From NCBI GenBank assembly GCA_017847725.1, contig JAGAXW010000003.1, positions 62,001 to 126,000 on the forward strand: a DNA stretch of 64,000 nucleotides, given 5' to 3'. The notes beneath the pieces are model-generated. The model was given only the letters and a program-made list of their open reading frames with translations. It did not search any database and was not told where the DNA came from. Position 1 is the first letter of the stretch. The number at the start of each line of letters is the position of its first letter. Positions 33,207 to 41,745 of this stretch are shown in pieces. The stretch is from Prevotella sp. GTDB taxonomy: Bacteria; Bacteroidota; Bacteroidia; Bacteroidales; Bacteroidaceae. The position numbers and the translations under genes are program-made.

Positions 33207-35644
33207 TTCTTCCGGTTTTTAAGCCAATTAAATACAGCAGGTTGTAACACATAGGCAATGATGACTGCAGACAGCAATCCGACAAGTGTTGAGAAACCAA
33301 CACTTCGGATGGCGGGGTGCTGAGCCAAGAGCATGCTGCTGACTGTAACAATCAGTGTAATTGCACTCAAGAATATCGCTGTCTTATGATAGGACAACTT
33401 CTGCTGGTCGCCGCCCACAAGTCCGTTCATCACGAAGATGCTATAGTCGACGCCAATACCAAAGATAAACGTGGAGATTATTATGCTAATGAGGTTGAAA
33501 CGCACATCGAAAATCACCATGGCTCCTAACACAATCATCCAACTCAGCAAGATAGGCAGGAACCCAAGAATGGTATGCATGATGTTCAAGCGGAACGAAA
33601 GGAGCAGGACTACAAATACAAACGCCATCGAAATCCATTGCAGCAAGTCGAAATCTTCACTCATCTGGATCAAGGTGTCTGTCGTATAATAATAGGTGTC
33701 AAGAACCAGCAGTCCTGGAACACTTGCGATGGCATCACAGATGCGGATATAGTCGCTGTCGTCGCTGCGAACAGAATCGTTGGCACATCTCACAGAGGTA
33801 AAGCAGAGATAGTTGCCATCATAGCTCTGTTCCATGAGTGTCGACTGATAGCCGGCAGGAATAATACCGCTATTGTAGAACGCATCGGCTTCATAATCGG
33901 CTTCTGCAGCTTCAAAGAACGTATCGAAAGCCTCTGGACGCAAGCCCGCCTGAGGAGCCGTCTCGCCGATCAACTGGCGCACCTTGGCCTTTCGGTCTGC
34001 CGTCCAATAGTTTTTCCAGGCGGCAATGCGTTCTTTCTGTCTCTTCAGCGGAACAAAAATCTGGTTGGTATGGGTGTAGTCCTTGACGAGTCCCAACTTC
34101 TGAAGAGAATCGAGCTTTTGCTCCAAGATGCCAAACCTCTCAATGGCTTCCTCCATGGTATGACCTTCGCTGGCAAAATATTTCTGCTTGTCACCTGTAT
34201 AGGTCTTGTCACGCAACAGCTGTTCTGAATATTCCGTCATATCGTCAAGGTAGCCCAAATTATGCATATCGGCATCAAAGCGGGTGCCACCCACAAAATA
34301 GGCACAGATACATGTTACCATCACGATGCAGATGGCTGCTATCAACCCCTTGCGGCGATCGAACGGATAGGAAATGAACTTGTCCACAAAACCTGGCATC
34401 CCGACTTGCTTGGGTTTGCGTAACAAGGGGGGCAGGAAGACGAGTGAGAACAATGTGGTGCCGAGAATGGCAAAGGCTGCAAACAGGCCAAAATCCTGCA
34501 GGAGGTCGGTCTTTATAAAGATTAAGCCTGCAAACGAGCCGATTGTGGTCAGGCATCCCAGCCACACGGGCTTTACCTGGTCACGGAGCATTTGTTCGCC
34601 GTCGTCAACATACTGGTGATGCGTCAAGACGTGAAGTACATAGCTGAGTGCTACACCAAGGACAACACCACCAATACCTAATGCCAACAGGGAGAACTGT
34701 CCCTTCAGCCAATACATAATGGACAATCCGAACAACGTACCGAAGATAACTGGCAATATGAGCAGGGGGATGGAGTCCCAACGTCTGAAACAAATAAAAA
34801 GGAACAGCAGGACCAGCAACAAAGCACCTGCTATCGTGGTAGTCAGGTCTTTCTTTATCTGTGTGGAATTATAATATCCACTGGCCGGCGTGCCATGATA
34901 AGTTATGAGCACATCGGGATGAGCGGCCTTGAATTTTGAAATCAGTTCGTTTAACCGCTCAAACAATGCCGAGCCCTGACCCGTGTTGGTCGAGGAGAAA
35001 TGGGGTGTAATAAAGGTGACACAGACGGTGGAGTCTTTTACAAAGAAGTGGTCGTCTATCGTGATGTAGCTGTTTCCGCCGGCATTTAACAGGGGCTCTG
35101 CCTGTTTTGCCAAGACATTGCGCATACCGATAGGGTCCATCTGTATCAGTTCTGGGAACACCTCGCCGAACTCTCCTGTAAGGTCTTCTCTGTTCTGCAT
35201 CATCTGCTGAGCAAGATGTTCGCGGGTCAGCAGCGTGTCTATCGCAGAATAAGCGGTGGTGTCTATATATGCGGGGAAGTGCGTCAACATATAGTCGACG
35301 CCATCTTCCATGATATTCTCAGGGAGGCGATAGAAGAAGTCTTCTATAAGGGTAGAGTCTTTTTCTAAAGAATCAGCAAATACGTCGCATACTTCTGTCA
35401 ACTCTTCTACGGAATGTCCTTCGAACAGCAGGAATACCTTATCTTTGATTTTCAAGTTGGAAAAAGCAAGCTTTATGGTGCCGTCCTCATTCTTGGAGGA
35501 TGGCATTAGCTTGTTGATGTCTTCTTCCAGATGGATTTGCACTGCAAAATATCCAAAGAAGACAAACATGCCAATCATCGACACCCAATACACGAGACGG
35601 TGGCTATGAAAGTATTTGTAGATTCTGACGAACAACTCTGTCAT
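33203..35644 (-). CDS. MMPL/RND-family lipid exporter
   Basis: An 813-residue RND-type transporter with the MMPL layout: one N-terminal helix, a large periplasmic domain (about residues 40-250), five helices, a second periplasmic domain (about 430-640) and the last five helices. The GIGVDYSIFVMNGL segment near residue 720 matches the conserved transmembrane motif that carries proton-relay residues. MMPL proteins export lipids and pigments in mycobacteria and in aryl polyene clusters, so this is the likely inner-membrane exporter of the operon's product. Four-base overlaps join it to both neighbours. Confidence 0.88.
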   Translation of the reverse strand: MTELFVRIYKYFHSHRLVYWVSMIGMFVFFGYFAVQIHLEEDINKLMPSSKNEDGTIKLAFSNLKIKDKVFLLFEGHSVEELTEVCDVFADSLEKDSTLIEDFFYRLPENIMEDGVDYMLTHFPAYIDTTAYSAIDTLLTREHLAQQMMQNREDLTGEFGEVFPELIQMDPIGMRNVLAKQAEPLLNAGGNSYITIDDHFFVKDSTVCVTFITPHFSSTNTGQGSALFERLNELISKFKAAHPDVLITYHGTPASGYYNSTQIKKDLTTTIAGALLLVLLFLFICFRRWDSIPLLILPVIFGTLFGLSIMYWLKGQFSLLALGIGGVVLGVALSYVLHVLTHHQYVDDGEQMLRDQVKPVWLGCLTTIGSFAGLIFIKTDLLQDFGLFAAFAILGTTLFSLVFLPPLLRKPKQVGMPGFVDKFISYPFDRRKGLIAAICIVMVTCICAYFVGGTRFDADMHNLGYLDDMTEYSEQLLRDKTYTGDKQKYFASEGHTMEEAIERFGILEQKLDSLQKLGLVKDYTHTNQIFVPLKRQKERIAAWKNYWTADRKAKVRQLIGETAPQAGLRPEAFDTFFEAAEADYEADAFYNSGIIPAGYQSTLMEQSYDGNYLCFTSVRCANDSVRSDDSDYIRICDAIASVPGLLVLDTYYYTTDTLIQMSEDFDLLQWISMAFVFVVLLLSFRLNIMHTILGFLPILLSWMIVLGAMVIFDVRFNLISIIISTFIFGIGVDYSIFVMNGLVGGDQQKLSYHKTAIFLSAITLIVTVSSMLLAQHPAIRSVGFSTLVGLLSAVIIAYVLQPAVFNWLKNRKK

Positions 35645-36057
35645 TGCATAAATATTTTTAAATTGGCCTTGGCTATGGTCTCACCATTGACACGACATTC
35701 GCCTTGCGCTATCGTAACATTGCCGAATGAAAAGCCAAATTGAATCGTGGTGTCAATCGTTTCGTTTAACATCGGGCGACGAATGCACTCGAAATGTTTG
35801 ATTTCTCCAATAAGTCCAATACGTGGATGGTTGTCAGCCAACGACTGATAACCGACAAGTGCAGCAGCAGACTGAGCAATATGCTCTACAAGGCCAGACT
35901 CTGCCATCGTCTGGTCAGGAAGAATGAAATAGTTCTCCGACAATACCGTTAGACGAGTGTGGGCAGTATTTTCATCTACTGCCTCACACTCATCAATCAT
36001 CATGAATGGTTCACGTTGCGGGATGAGTCGTTTAATGTCGTCGCCTCGCATTATCAT
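35641..36057 (-). CDS. Hotdog-fold 3-hydroxyacyl-ACP dehydratase, ApeP/FabZ-like
   Basis: A 138-residue hotdog protein. The helix SGLVEHIAQSAAALVGYQS carries the glutamate that FabZ-type enzymes use, but the FabZ loop GHFPGxPxMPG is missing, as in the ApeP-type dehydratases of aryl polyene pathways. It probably dehydrates a hydroxyacyl-ACP to an enoyl chain. ATGA overlaps link it to the ACP gene before it and to the MMPL gene after it. Confidence 0.78.
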   Translation of the reverse strand: MIMRGDDIKRLIPQREPFMMIDECEAVDENTAHTRLTVLSENYFILPDQTMAESGLVEHIAQSAAALVGYQSLADNHPRIGLIGEIKHFECIRRPMLNETIDTTIQFGFSFGNVTIAQGECRVNGETIAKANLKIFMQ

Positions 36058-36296
36058 GCCATGTGTTGTTCAATGTAGTCGTACAGGTCATTGAATGTCT
36101 TAATCTTGGGCAGGTCAGAGACGGGTATCGTCACCTTATAGGTCTGCTGCACAAGGGCAACCATGTCTACCAGACTCAGGCTGTCGAGCATCAAGGTATC
36201 CTTGACATTTGCCTCTGGAGTAATGTCAGCCTGTTCTACTTCGAATTCTTCAGCGAGCAGTGCATTAACCTGCTCCATAATTTCATTACGTGTCAT
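36054..36296 (-). CDS. Acyl carrier protein
   Basis: An 80-residue acyl carrier protein. The phosphopantetheine attachment serine is in LMLDSLSLVDMV near residue 39. Acidic helices flank it, as needed for docking to ketosynthase and reductase. It is three bases downstream of the ketosynthase gene, so it is dedicated to this pathway rather than the housekeeping ACP. Confidence 0.93.
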   Translation of the reverse strand: MTRNEIMEQVNALLAEEFEVEQADITPEANVKDTLMLDSLSLVDMVALVQQTYKVTIPVSDLPKIKTFNDLYDYIEQHMA

Positions 36297-36299
36297 TTT

Positions 36300-37520
36300 T
36301 TACAAGTTTTTTATTATTAATGTTGAATTTGTTCCTCCAAAACCAAATGAGTTGCTCAAGAACATGTCAAAATGGGCATCAATAGTCTTTGGCACCACAT
36401 TGATACATGCTGTCTCGTCGTCAGGATTCTCAAAGTTGATGCTGCCGGCAATAAAGTCGTTCTTCATCATCAGGAGAGAATAGATAATCTCACTGGCACC
36501 TGCCATCCACATCTCATGGCCCGTCTGACTCTTTGTCGATGTAACAGGAACACGATAGTCACCGAAAATCTGGGCAATGGCCTGTGCTTCACGGCTGTCT
36601 CCAATTTTCGTAGATGTTGCATGCGCATTGATATATCCAATCTCCTTGGGATTGACATTTCCGTGCTTCAAGCACAGTTCGAGCGAACGGGCGGGTCCGG
36701 CAACATTAGGAGTAGAGATGTGGTCGCCATTGCCAGAGAATCCCCAACTGACGATTTCTGCCAGGATGGGAGCGCCACGGCGCACGGCACTTTCATAATC
36801 TTCAAGCACCAGAGTGGCTGCACCGCCACCAGGTACCAGTCCGTTTCTGTCGCGATCGAAAGGACGACTGGCATGGACGGCATCATCGCCACGCAGGGCG
36901 AAGGATTGTATACCGTCAAAAGAAGCAACACCATACATGTTGGCCTCTTGTGCACCGCCGCAGATGACACAATCCTGCAGTCCATTCTGAATGAGCAATG
37001 CTGCCAGTCCTACCGACTGAGAACCAGAGGCGCATGCTGCGGATGCTGTCAGATTGATACCTTTCAGGCGGAACAGGCATGCCAGATTCATGGTTACAGT
37101 TGAGTTCATCGACTGGAAGATAGCTCCACTTCCGCATGCTGAAGTGCTGCCAAACTCACGAAATTTGTCAAGAGCATGCATCGTAGCTTCGGCAACGGAA
37201 TCATTACCGTATATAATTCCCACTTCATGCTGCTCGATATAGTCCAAGTCCAGTTTCGCATGCTCCAGGGCATCCTTCGTAGCCATATAGGCATACTGTG
37301 CCTCCTCGGGCATGAACTGGCGCTGGTTTCGGGCAACAAATGGTTTAAGGTTGGGCTGAGGAACATCCGCACAGAATGCAGACCTAAATCCAGCATCTTT
37401 ACGCTCCTGACTGCAAATGATTCCACTTTTTCCGTCATACAAAGACTGGCGGACTTCTTCTAGTGTCGTACCAAGACAAGACCAAATGCCAAGTCCTGTG
37501 ATAACTACTCTTCTTTGCAT
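36300..37520 (-). CDS. Beta-ketoacyl-ACP synthase, KAS II-like
   Basis: A 406-residue thiolase-fold condensing enzyme. The catalytic cysteine is in TASAACASGSQSVGL near residue 163, and both histidines are present: INAHATSTKIGD and KSQTGHEMWMAGAS. It is therefore an active ketosynthase and not a chain-length factor. The last residues FGFGGTNSTLII are family-typical. No second ketosynthase is encoded nearby, in contrast to many aryl polyene clusters. It would extend the chain on the adjacent ACP. Confidence 0.93.
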   Translation of the reverse strand: MQRRVVITGLGIWSCLGTTLEEVRQSLYDGKSGIICSQERKDAGFRSAFCADVPQPNLKPFVARNQRQFMPEEAQYAYMATKDALEHAKLDLDYIEQHEVGIIYGNDSVAEATMHALDKFREFGSTSACGSGAIFQSMNSTVTMNLACLFRLKGINLTASAACASGSQSVGLAALLIQNGLQDCVICGGAQEANMYGVASFDGIQSFALRGDDAVHASRPFDRDRNGLVPGGGAATLVLEDYESAVRRGAPILAEIVSWGFSGNGDHISTPNVAGPARSLELCLKHGNVNPKEIGYINAHATSTKIGDSREAQAIAQIFGDYRVPVTSTKSQTGHEMWMAGASEIIYSLLMMKNDFIAGSINFENPDDETACINVVPKTIDAHFDMFLSNSFGFGGTNSTLIIKNL

Positions 37521-37527
37521 ATTTCTT

Positions 37528-38673
37528 TTATTTATAAATTAACTTTTTAAAATAACATCTTCTACGTTTAACAAACTGAGGATTGAGGGGCTTCCATTGT
37601 GACAATTCCCGTACGTTGTCCTCTAATTGGGGACCTGTCTCTGCCCACTCGAAACCATAATTATTATATATCGGAATAAGGTCTTCAAAGAAAAGGGCAT
37701 TGACACCAAGGCCCTGGAATTCGGGATCTATGGCTATCAACAGCATTTCGGCATTTTTCTCACGCCTCCATTTTAGTGCCTTCAAAAGATGATACCATCC
37801 TATGGGAAGCAACTTGCCATTTGCTTTCCTCATAGCCTGAGACATCCCGCCCATGGTAATGCATACGCCAACCAGCCTTTGCTCATCATTGACAACGACA
37901 GGTATCAGTTGCTTGTCTATCATCTTTAAGTATTTATGGATGAATTTGTCTGCCTGTGCATCCGTCAGTGATGAATATCCGAAAATGGGCGAATATGCCT
38001 TATTCAGCAAATCGAAGATTTTCTTACCGTATCCATATTGGTATACATCTTTATTGCTTAGCTTGATTACCCGCAGCCCCATCTGTTCTTTTGCATATTG
38101 TGCAACACGGGCATATCTGGCCGGGAGCTCCTTGGGAACTTGTATGCGAATCTGTACCCAGTCTACTTCCTTTTGGTAGCCCAGTTGCTCCATGTGTATC
38201 GGATAGTATGCAGGATTGTAGATGGTACTCATCGTTCCCATCAGCTGAAAGTCTTCTATCAGCATGCCCTCCTTGTCGAAATCCGTAATACCCATCGGGC
38301 CCTGTATGGTGTCCATCCCCATATCTCTTCCCCACTCTTCGACAGTGGTTATCAGAGCCTTTGAAACGGCCGGGTCGTCGATGAACTCAATCATAGAAAA
38401 CCTGACATTGTTGGTCTTCCATTTCTTGTTAGCCCGATGGTTAATTATTCCGACAATACGCCCGACAGGTTCGGTACCACGATATGCGACAAACGGTTGA
38501 ACATTTGTAAATTCCAGCCCTGGGTTTTTCTTTTTGTCGAACATATCCTTGATATCCGACTTTAAATCAGGAACATATTGCAGGCAGTCCTGATAGATAC
38601 CATCTACAACATTGAGGAAATCACTCATGCCGTGCTGGTCAACGACTTTTAAAACCTTCACTTCGCCTATCAT
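37528..38673 (-). CDS. GNAT-like acyltransferase of unknown specificity
   Basis: A 381-residue protein with a GNAT-type pattern, for example MLLIAIDPEFQGLGVNALFF near residue 315, which corresponds to the acyl-CoA-binding motif A. The N-terminal part has ALITTVEEWGRDMGMDTIQGP followed by TDFDKEGML, seen in long Bacteroidota GNAT proteins often annotated only as N-acetyltransferase. It overlaps the AraC-type regulator by ATGA and precedes the ketosynthase by seven bases. It could load or release an acyl chain (for instance onto an amine), which would make the product an acylated amine rather than a free acid. This is inference. Confidence 0.7.
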   Translation of the reverse strand: MIGEVKVLKVVDQHGMSDFLNVVDGIYQDCLQYVPDLKSDIKDMFDKKKNPGLEFTNVQPFVAYRGTEPVGRIVGIINHRANKKWKTNNVRFSMIEFIDDPAVSKALITTVEEWGRDMGMDTIQGPMGITDFDKEGMLIEDFQLMGTMSTIYNPAYYPIHMEQLGYQKEVDWVQIRIQVPKELPARYARVAQYAKEQMGLRVIKLSNKDVYQYGYGKKIFDLLNKAYSPIFGYSSLTDAQADKFIHKYLKMIDKQLIPVVVNDEQRLVGVCITMGGMSQAMRKANGKLLPIGWYHLLKALKWRREKNAEMLLIAIDPEFQGLGVNALFFEDLIPIYNNYGFEWAETGPQLEDNVRELSQWKPLNPQFVKRRRCYFKKLIYK

Positions 38674-39536
38674 AGTCCTTTCTTATGCTCCGTTCTGTAA
38701 CTGATAGGCGTAACCCCTGCCTGTTCGCGAAAATATTGTCCAAAGAACGAGGAGTTGGGGAAACCTAACCGGTTGGATATTTCTTTTACACTTAAATCTG
38801 TCTCAATGAGAAAGCGATACCCATCCTGCATGACGCTCTCGGTAATCCAGCGTAGCGGACTTTTCCCACTGACGCGCTTACTGATGGTTGACAGGTGCTT
38901 GGATGTAATATGCAATTGATTAGCATAGAAAGACACCCGCTGGCGTTTCTTTTCTTGCTTGCTTACCAACTGCAAAAACAGATTGAAGACCTCCTTGTCA
39001 TGAATGGTAGATGTGTCGCTGACTGTCATCATGTCAGCGAGCTGAAGCAGCTTTTCACAAATCATCAGCATGACGGTTCGCAAAAAGGAGTAAATAATCT
39101 CTTGAGACAATATCGGCATGCTATTACCGTCGAAGACAGAACTCATATAGACTTGCATGCCATTTATCCATTCAGCATCAGGAAGTACATAAATCTCCTT
39201 CATGTACATTGCTTTGTTCCAAATATTAATCTGGTTTCCAAGAAGCATCTTCAGGGTACGGTCTGATATCAGCAATGCGCTTGCAACCGCATCGGCACTC
39301 ATCAGCATGGGTTGCACCATCTTGCCTGCAGGGATTAGCAACAACTGGTTAGGCAGCGCCTTCACCTGATTGCTGCCGCCAACCTCTACAACAATTTTGC
39401 CCTTCTGACACAATACGATTGTGTTATAGGCCATTCTGATAGTAGATAGATTGTTAACCTCACGAATGTTACTGATGACGAGAACATCATCCTTCAGAGC
39501 ATGCGTTATATTGTATTCTGTACTTTTCTTTTTCAT
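38670..39536 (-). CDS. AraC-family transcriptional regulator, first gene of the acyl-chain operon
   Basis: A 288-residue regulator. The N-terminal 180 residues form a cupin-like sensor domain (KGKIVVEVGGSNQVKAL) and the C-terminal 100 residues the double HTH: FYANQLHITSKHLSTISKRV, then the second helix pair in LSVKEISNRLGFPNSSFFGQ and the AraC signature FREQAGVTPISYR. It is translationally coupled to the GNAT-like gene, so it probably controls its own operon. The inducer is unknown. Confidence 0.9.
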   Translation of the reverse strand: MKKKSTEYNITHALKDDVLVISNIREVNNLSTIRMAYNTIVLCQKGKIVVEVGGSNQVKALPNQLLLIPAGKMVQPMLMSADAVASALLISDRTLKMLLGNQINIWNKAMYMKEIYVLPDAEWINGMQVYMSSVFDGNSMPILSQEIIYSFLRTVMLMICEKLLQLADMMTVSDTSTIHDKEVFNLFLQLVSKQEKKRQRVSFYANQLHITSKHLSTISKRVSGKSPLRWITESVMQDGYRFLIETDLSVKEISNRLGFPNSSFFGQYFREQAGVTPISYRTEHKKGL

Positions 39537-39584
39537 TTTTGCTTTCGAAGAATGCCTACCAGAGGCATCGTATTTTAAGCGAGT

Positions 39585-39593
39585 GCAAAATTA
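39585..39593 (-). promoter_or_regulatory. -7 element of the AraC-led operon
   Basis: Minus-strand TAATTTTGC 48 bases before the ATG at 39536; no good -33 element, as expected for an activator-dependent promoter. Confidence 0.5.
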
Positions 39594-39752
39594 AACATTT
39601 TTGTATAATTATCGACGTTCACTTTTTCGTTCATAATGTTTGTTTTGAGATTTCTTGTAAAAAAATGATGATTAGATGCCATAATTGACTACACGAGTGT
39701 TTATTTTTTTTTAAAATCGCGCTGTTTATGCCATTTTTCTATTTAATTATTT

Positions 39753-39761
39753 TAATTTTGC
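39753..39761 (+). promoter_or_regulatory. -7 element immediately before nth
   Basis: TAATTTTGC ends four bases before the nth ATG at 39766, predicting a nearly leaderless transcript. Confidence 0.5.
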
Positions 39762-39765
39762 GCTT

Positions 39766-40401
39766 ATGAAAAAGCAAGATAGATATCAATACATCCTCGA
39801 GTATTTTCGGAAGCAGATGCCAGAAGTACAAACTGAGTTGGAATTTGGAAATATTTTCCAACTGTTGGTTGCGGTAATACTCAGTGCCCAGTGTACTGAC
39901 AAACGAATTAATCAGGTTACTCCCGAGTTGTTCCGTCGCTTTCCCGATGCCCATTCTATGGCATCTGCAGAACCGGAAGATGTATTGGAATATATCAAGA
40001 GTGTCTCCTACCCCAATGCCAAAGCTGATCATTTGGTAAAGATGGCGCGAAAGATAGTTGAGATACACCACGGCGAAGTTCCTTCAGACATGAATTTATT
40101 ACTTGACCTTCCCGGCGTGGGACGTAAGACGGCAAACGTTATCCAATCTGTTGCTTTCGGAAAATCTGCAATGGCAGTAGATACGCACGTCTTTCGCGTT
40201 AGCCATCGATTAGGTCTTGTACCCGACAAGGCCAATACTCCTTTCAAAGTTGAACAAGAACTGATAAAATATATACCAGAGGAAGACATTCCCCGGGCAC
40301 ATCATTGGCTGCTGCTACATGGCCGGTACATCTGCACCTCCAGGCGTCCGCACTGTGAGAAATGTGACCTTACCGGCGTTTGCCCCTCTGCCAGCCTTTA
40401 A
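39766..40401 (+). CDS. nth: Endonuclease III
   Basis: A 211-residue base-excision-repair glycosylase/AP lyase for oxidised pyrimidines. The helix-hairpin-helix LPGVGRKTANVI contains the catalytic lysine, the catalytic aspartate is in AVDTHVFRVSHRLGL, and the four cysteines of the 4Fe-4S cluster are at the end (C-x6-C-x2-C-x5-C around CTSRRPHCEKCDLTGVC). Its 3' end overlaps the end of the convergent Spy-like gene by 32 bases. Confidence 0.96.
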   Translation: MKKQDRYQYILEYFRKQMPEVQTELEFGNIFQLLVAVILSAQCTDKRINQVTPELFRRFPDAHSMASAEPEDVLEYIKSVSYPNAKADHLVKMARKIVEIHHGEVPSDMNLLLDLPGVGRKTANVIQSVAFGKSAMAVDTHVFRVSHRLGLVPDKANTPFKVEQELIKYIPEEDIPRAHHWLLLHGRYICTSRRPHCEKCDLTGVCPSASL

Positions 40402-40804
40402 ACATGCGGCGGTGAAAGCGGTTTTCAGCTTTGATTACGTCGTAAACCTTTATTGCAGAAACCTCAAGCATCATTTTTTTATGATAGCCATGTTCGATGT
40501 GTTTCAACTCGATATTCATCTTGTCATACTGCTTGATGGCATCCTCACACTCTTTCTCGGTAGCAGGCTTCTCCTTATTGAGCTTACGCATCTTTGAATA
40601 AACGACGCGTTGCCTGTCATGCATTTCTTTCAGAAGGGGAAGTATCTTTGACGCTTCCTGCTGACTAAGATTTGCCTCCTCTACAATGTATTTCTCAAGT
40701 GCTGCATCGAACTTTTCCGGCGAGAACTTCCTGTCCTGTGCACAGATGTCAGCAACGCCAAACGACATCAAGACGACAATTGCTATAAAAAACTTCTTCA
40801 TCAT
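40370..40804 (-). CDS. Spy/CpxP-like periplasmic protein
   Basis: A 144-residue protein (start 40804 or the next codon) with a signal peptide cut after DICAQ. The mature part is helical and charged (FDAALEKYIVEEANLSQQEA, KILPLLKEMHDRQR), the pattern of the Spy/CpxP and LTXXQ proteins that sense or chaperone in the periplasm. In Bacteroidota such genes often follow an ECF sigma and anti-sigma gene, as here, 10 bases after the anti-sigma-like gene. The last 32 bases overlap nth tail to tail. Confidence 0.75.
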   Translation of the reverse strand: MMKKFFIAIVVLMSFGVADICAQDRKFSPEKFDAALEKYIVEEANLSQQEASKILPLLKEMHDRQRVVYSKMRKLNKEKPATEKECEDAIKQYDKMNIELKHIEHGYHKKMMLEVSAIKVYDVIKAENRFHRRMFKGWQRGKRR

Positions 40805-40814
40805 AATTATCCCT

Positions 40815-41150
40815 TTAGTTTTCTGCAAGATATGAATAGATGTCGACATTGTCTATCATCGTATAGTCTGCAGCCTCGTCGATATAATTGCCGTCAACTG
40901 ATACGGACATATATTCCTGTTTTGCCTTATTCTGACGGTTGGAATGAAACGTGAGGCCCACGAAGAATATAGCAATGATGCAAGCTGCTGCATAAAGCAG
41001 TGGGCGGAATCTTACGAAGATGCTCTTTGACTTCCGCTCCGGCAGATTTTCCATCATGCTACTGGCAAACTGCTCGAAATAGTTGTCAGGCACGAGGAAC
41101 GGATTTTCCTTCTTTATCTTGCTTTTCAGATATTCCTCTTCTGTTATCAT
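40815..41150 (-). CDS. Anti-sigma-like single-span membrane protein
   Basis: A 111-residue protein with a cytoplasmic N-terminus (MITEEEYLKSKIKKENPFLV, then NYFEQFASSMMENLPER), one membrane helix at about residues 50-68 and a short outer part. Size and position directly downstream of the ECF sigma gene indicate the membrane-bound partner that holds the sigma factor. There is no zinc-type HxxxCxxC motif. Confidence 0.7.
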   Translation of the reverse strand: MITEEEYLKSKIKKENPFLVPDNYFEQFASSMMENLPERKSKSIFVRFRPLLYAAACIIAIFFVGLTFHSNRQNKAKQEYMSVSVDGNYIDEAADYTMIDNVDIYSYLAEN

Positions 41151-41193
41151 ATCTCTTTTTTTTGTTAATTTGACGTATAATATTGACTAACGT

Positions 41194-41745
41194 TTAATCA
41201 TTTTTATGGAAAAACTCAGATATTTTTTTTACTGCAATATGGTAGGATGCCTTTAGCGAGCCTTCCGAAGTGTGCATAATGGCGCTAATCTCACTATATT
41301 TCATGTTGTCGAAATAACGAAGGTTAAAGACTGTCTTCTGCACATCGGGCAGTTGGGAAATAGCCTGTTGCAGAAGTGCATCCGCCTCGTCTCCGTCAAA
41401 ATATTGATCAGCTTGCAGCCTGTTCGCCACTTGCATGATATCGTCGTCTGTGTGTATATTGCTTTGCTTCTTGTTACGACGCAGGACGTCCAGACTCTCA
41501 TTGATAGCGATACGATACAACCATGTGGAGATTTTGGACTCCTGATGAAATTTGTCCAAGTGGGTCCACGCCTTCATGAAGACATTTTGCATGACGTCGT
41601 TGGCATCCTCATGATACAGGACGATACGTCGTATTTGCCAGTAAAGTGGTTCACTGAATTCCTTTACCAGTTTTCCAAACGCAGCGCGCTGCGTTTTCGG
41701 ATTGGTCAGTTGCTGCATCAACAGCTCTTCATCTTTCTTTGTCAT
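41194..41745 (-). CDS. ECF-type RNA polymerase sigma factor
   Basis: A 183-residue sigma-70 family factor. Region 2 shows DANDVMQNVFMKAWTHLDKF, with the usual polymerase-binding and -10 recognition helices, and region 4 shows LPDVQKTVFNLRYFDNMKYSEI followed by SEGSLKASYHIAVKKI. The start is taken at 41745 (MTKKDEELLMQQL); its A is shared with the TAA of the upstream L,D-transpeptidase gene, so translation is coupled. Likely controls envelope functions. Confidence 0.9.
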   Translation of the reverse strand: MTKKDEELLMQQLTNPKTQRAAFGKLVKEFSEPLYWQIRRIVLYHEDANDVMQNVFMKAWTHLDKFHQESKISTWLYRIAINESLDVLRRNKKQSNIHTDDDIMQVANRLQADQYFDGDEADALLQQAISQLPDVQKTVFNLRYFDNMKYSEISAIMHTSEGSLKASYHIAVKKISEFFHKND

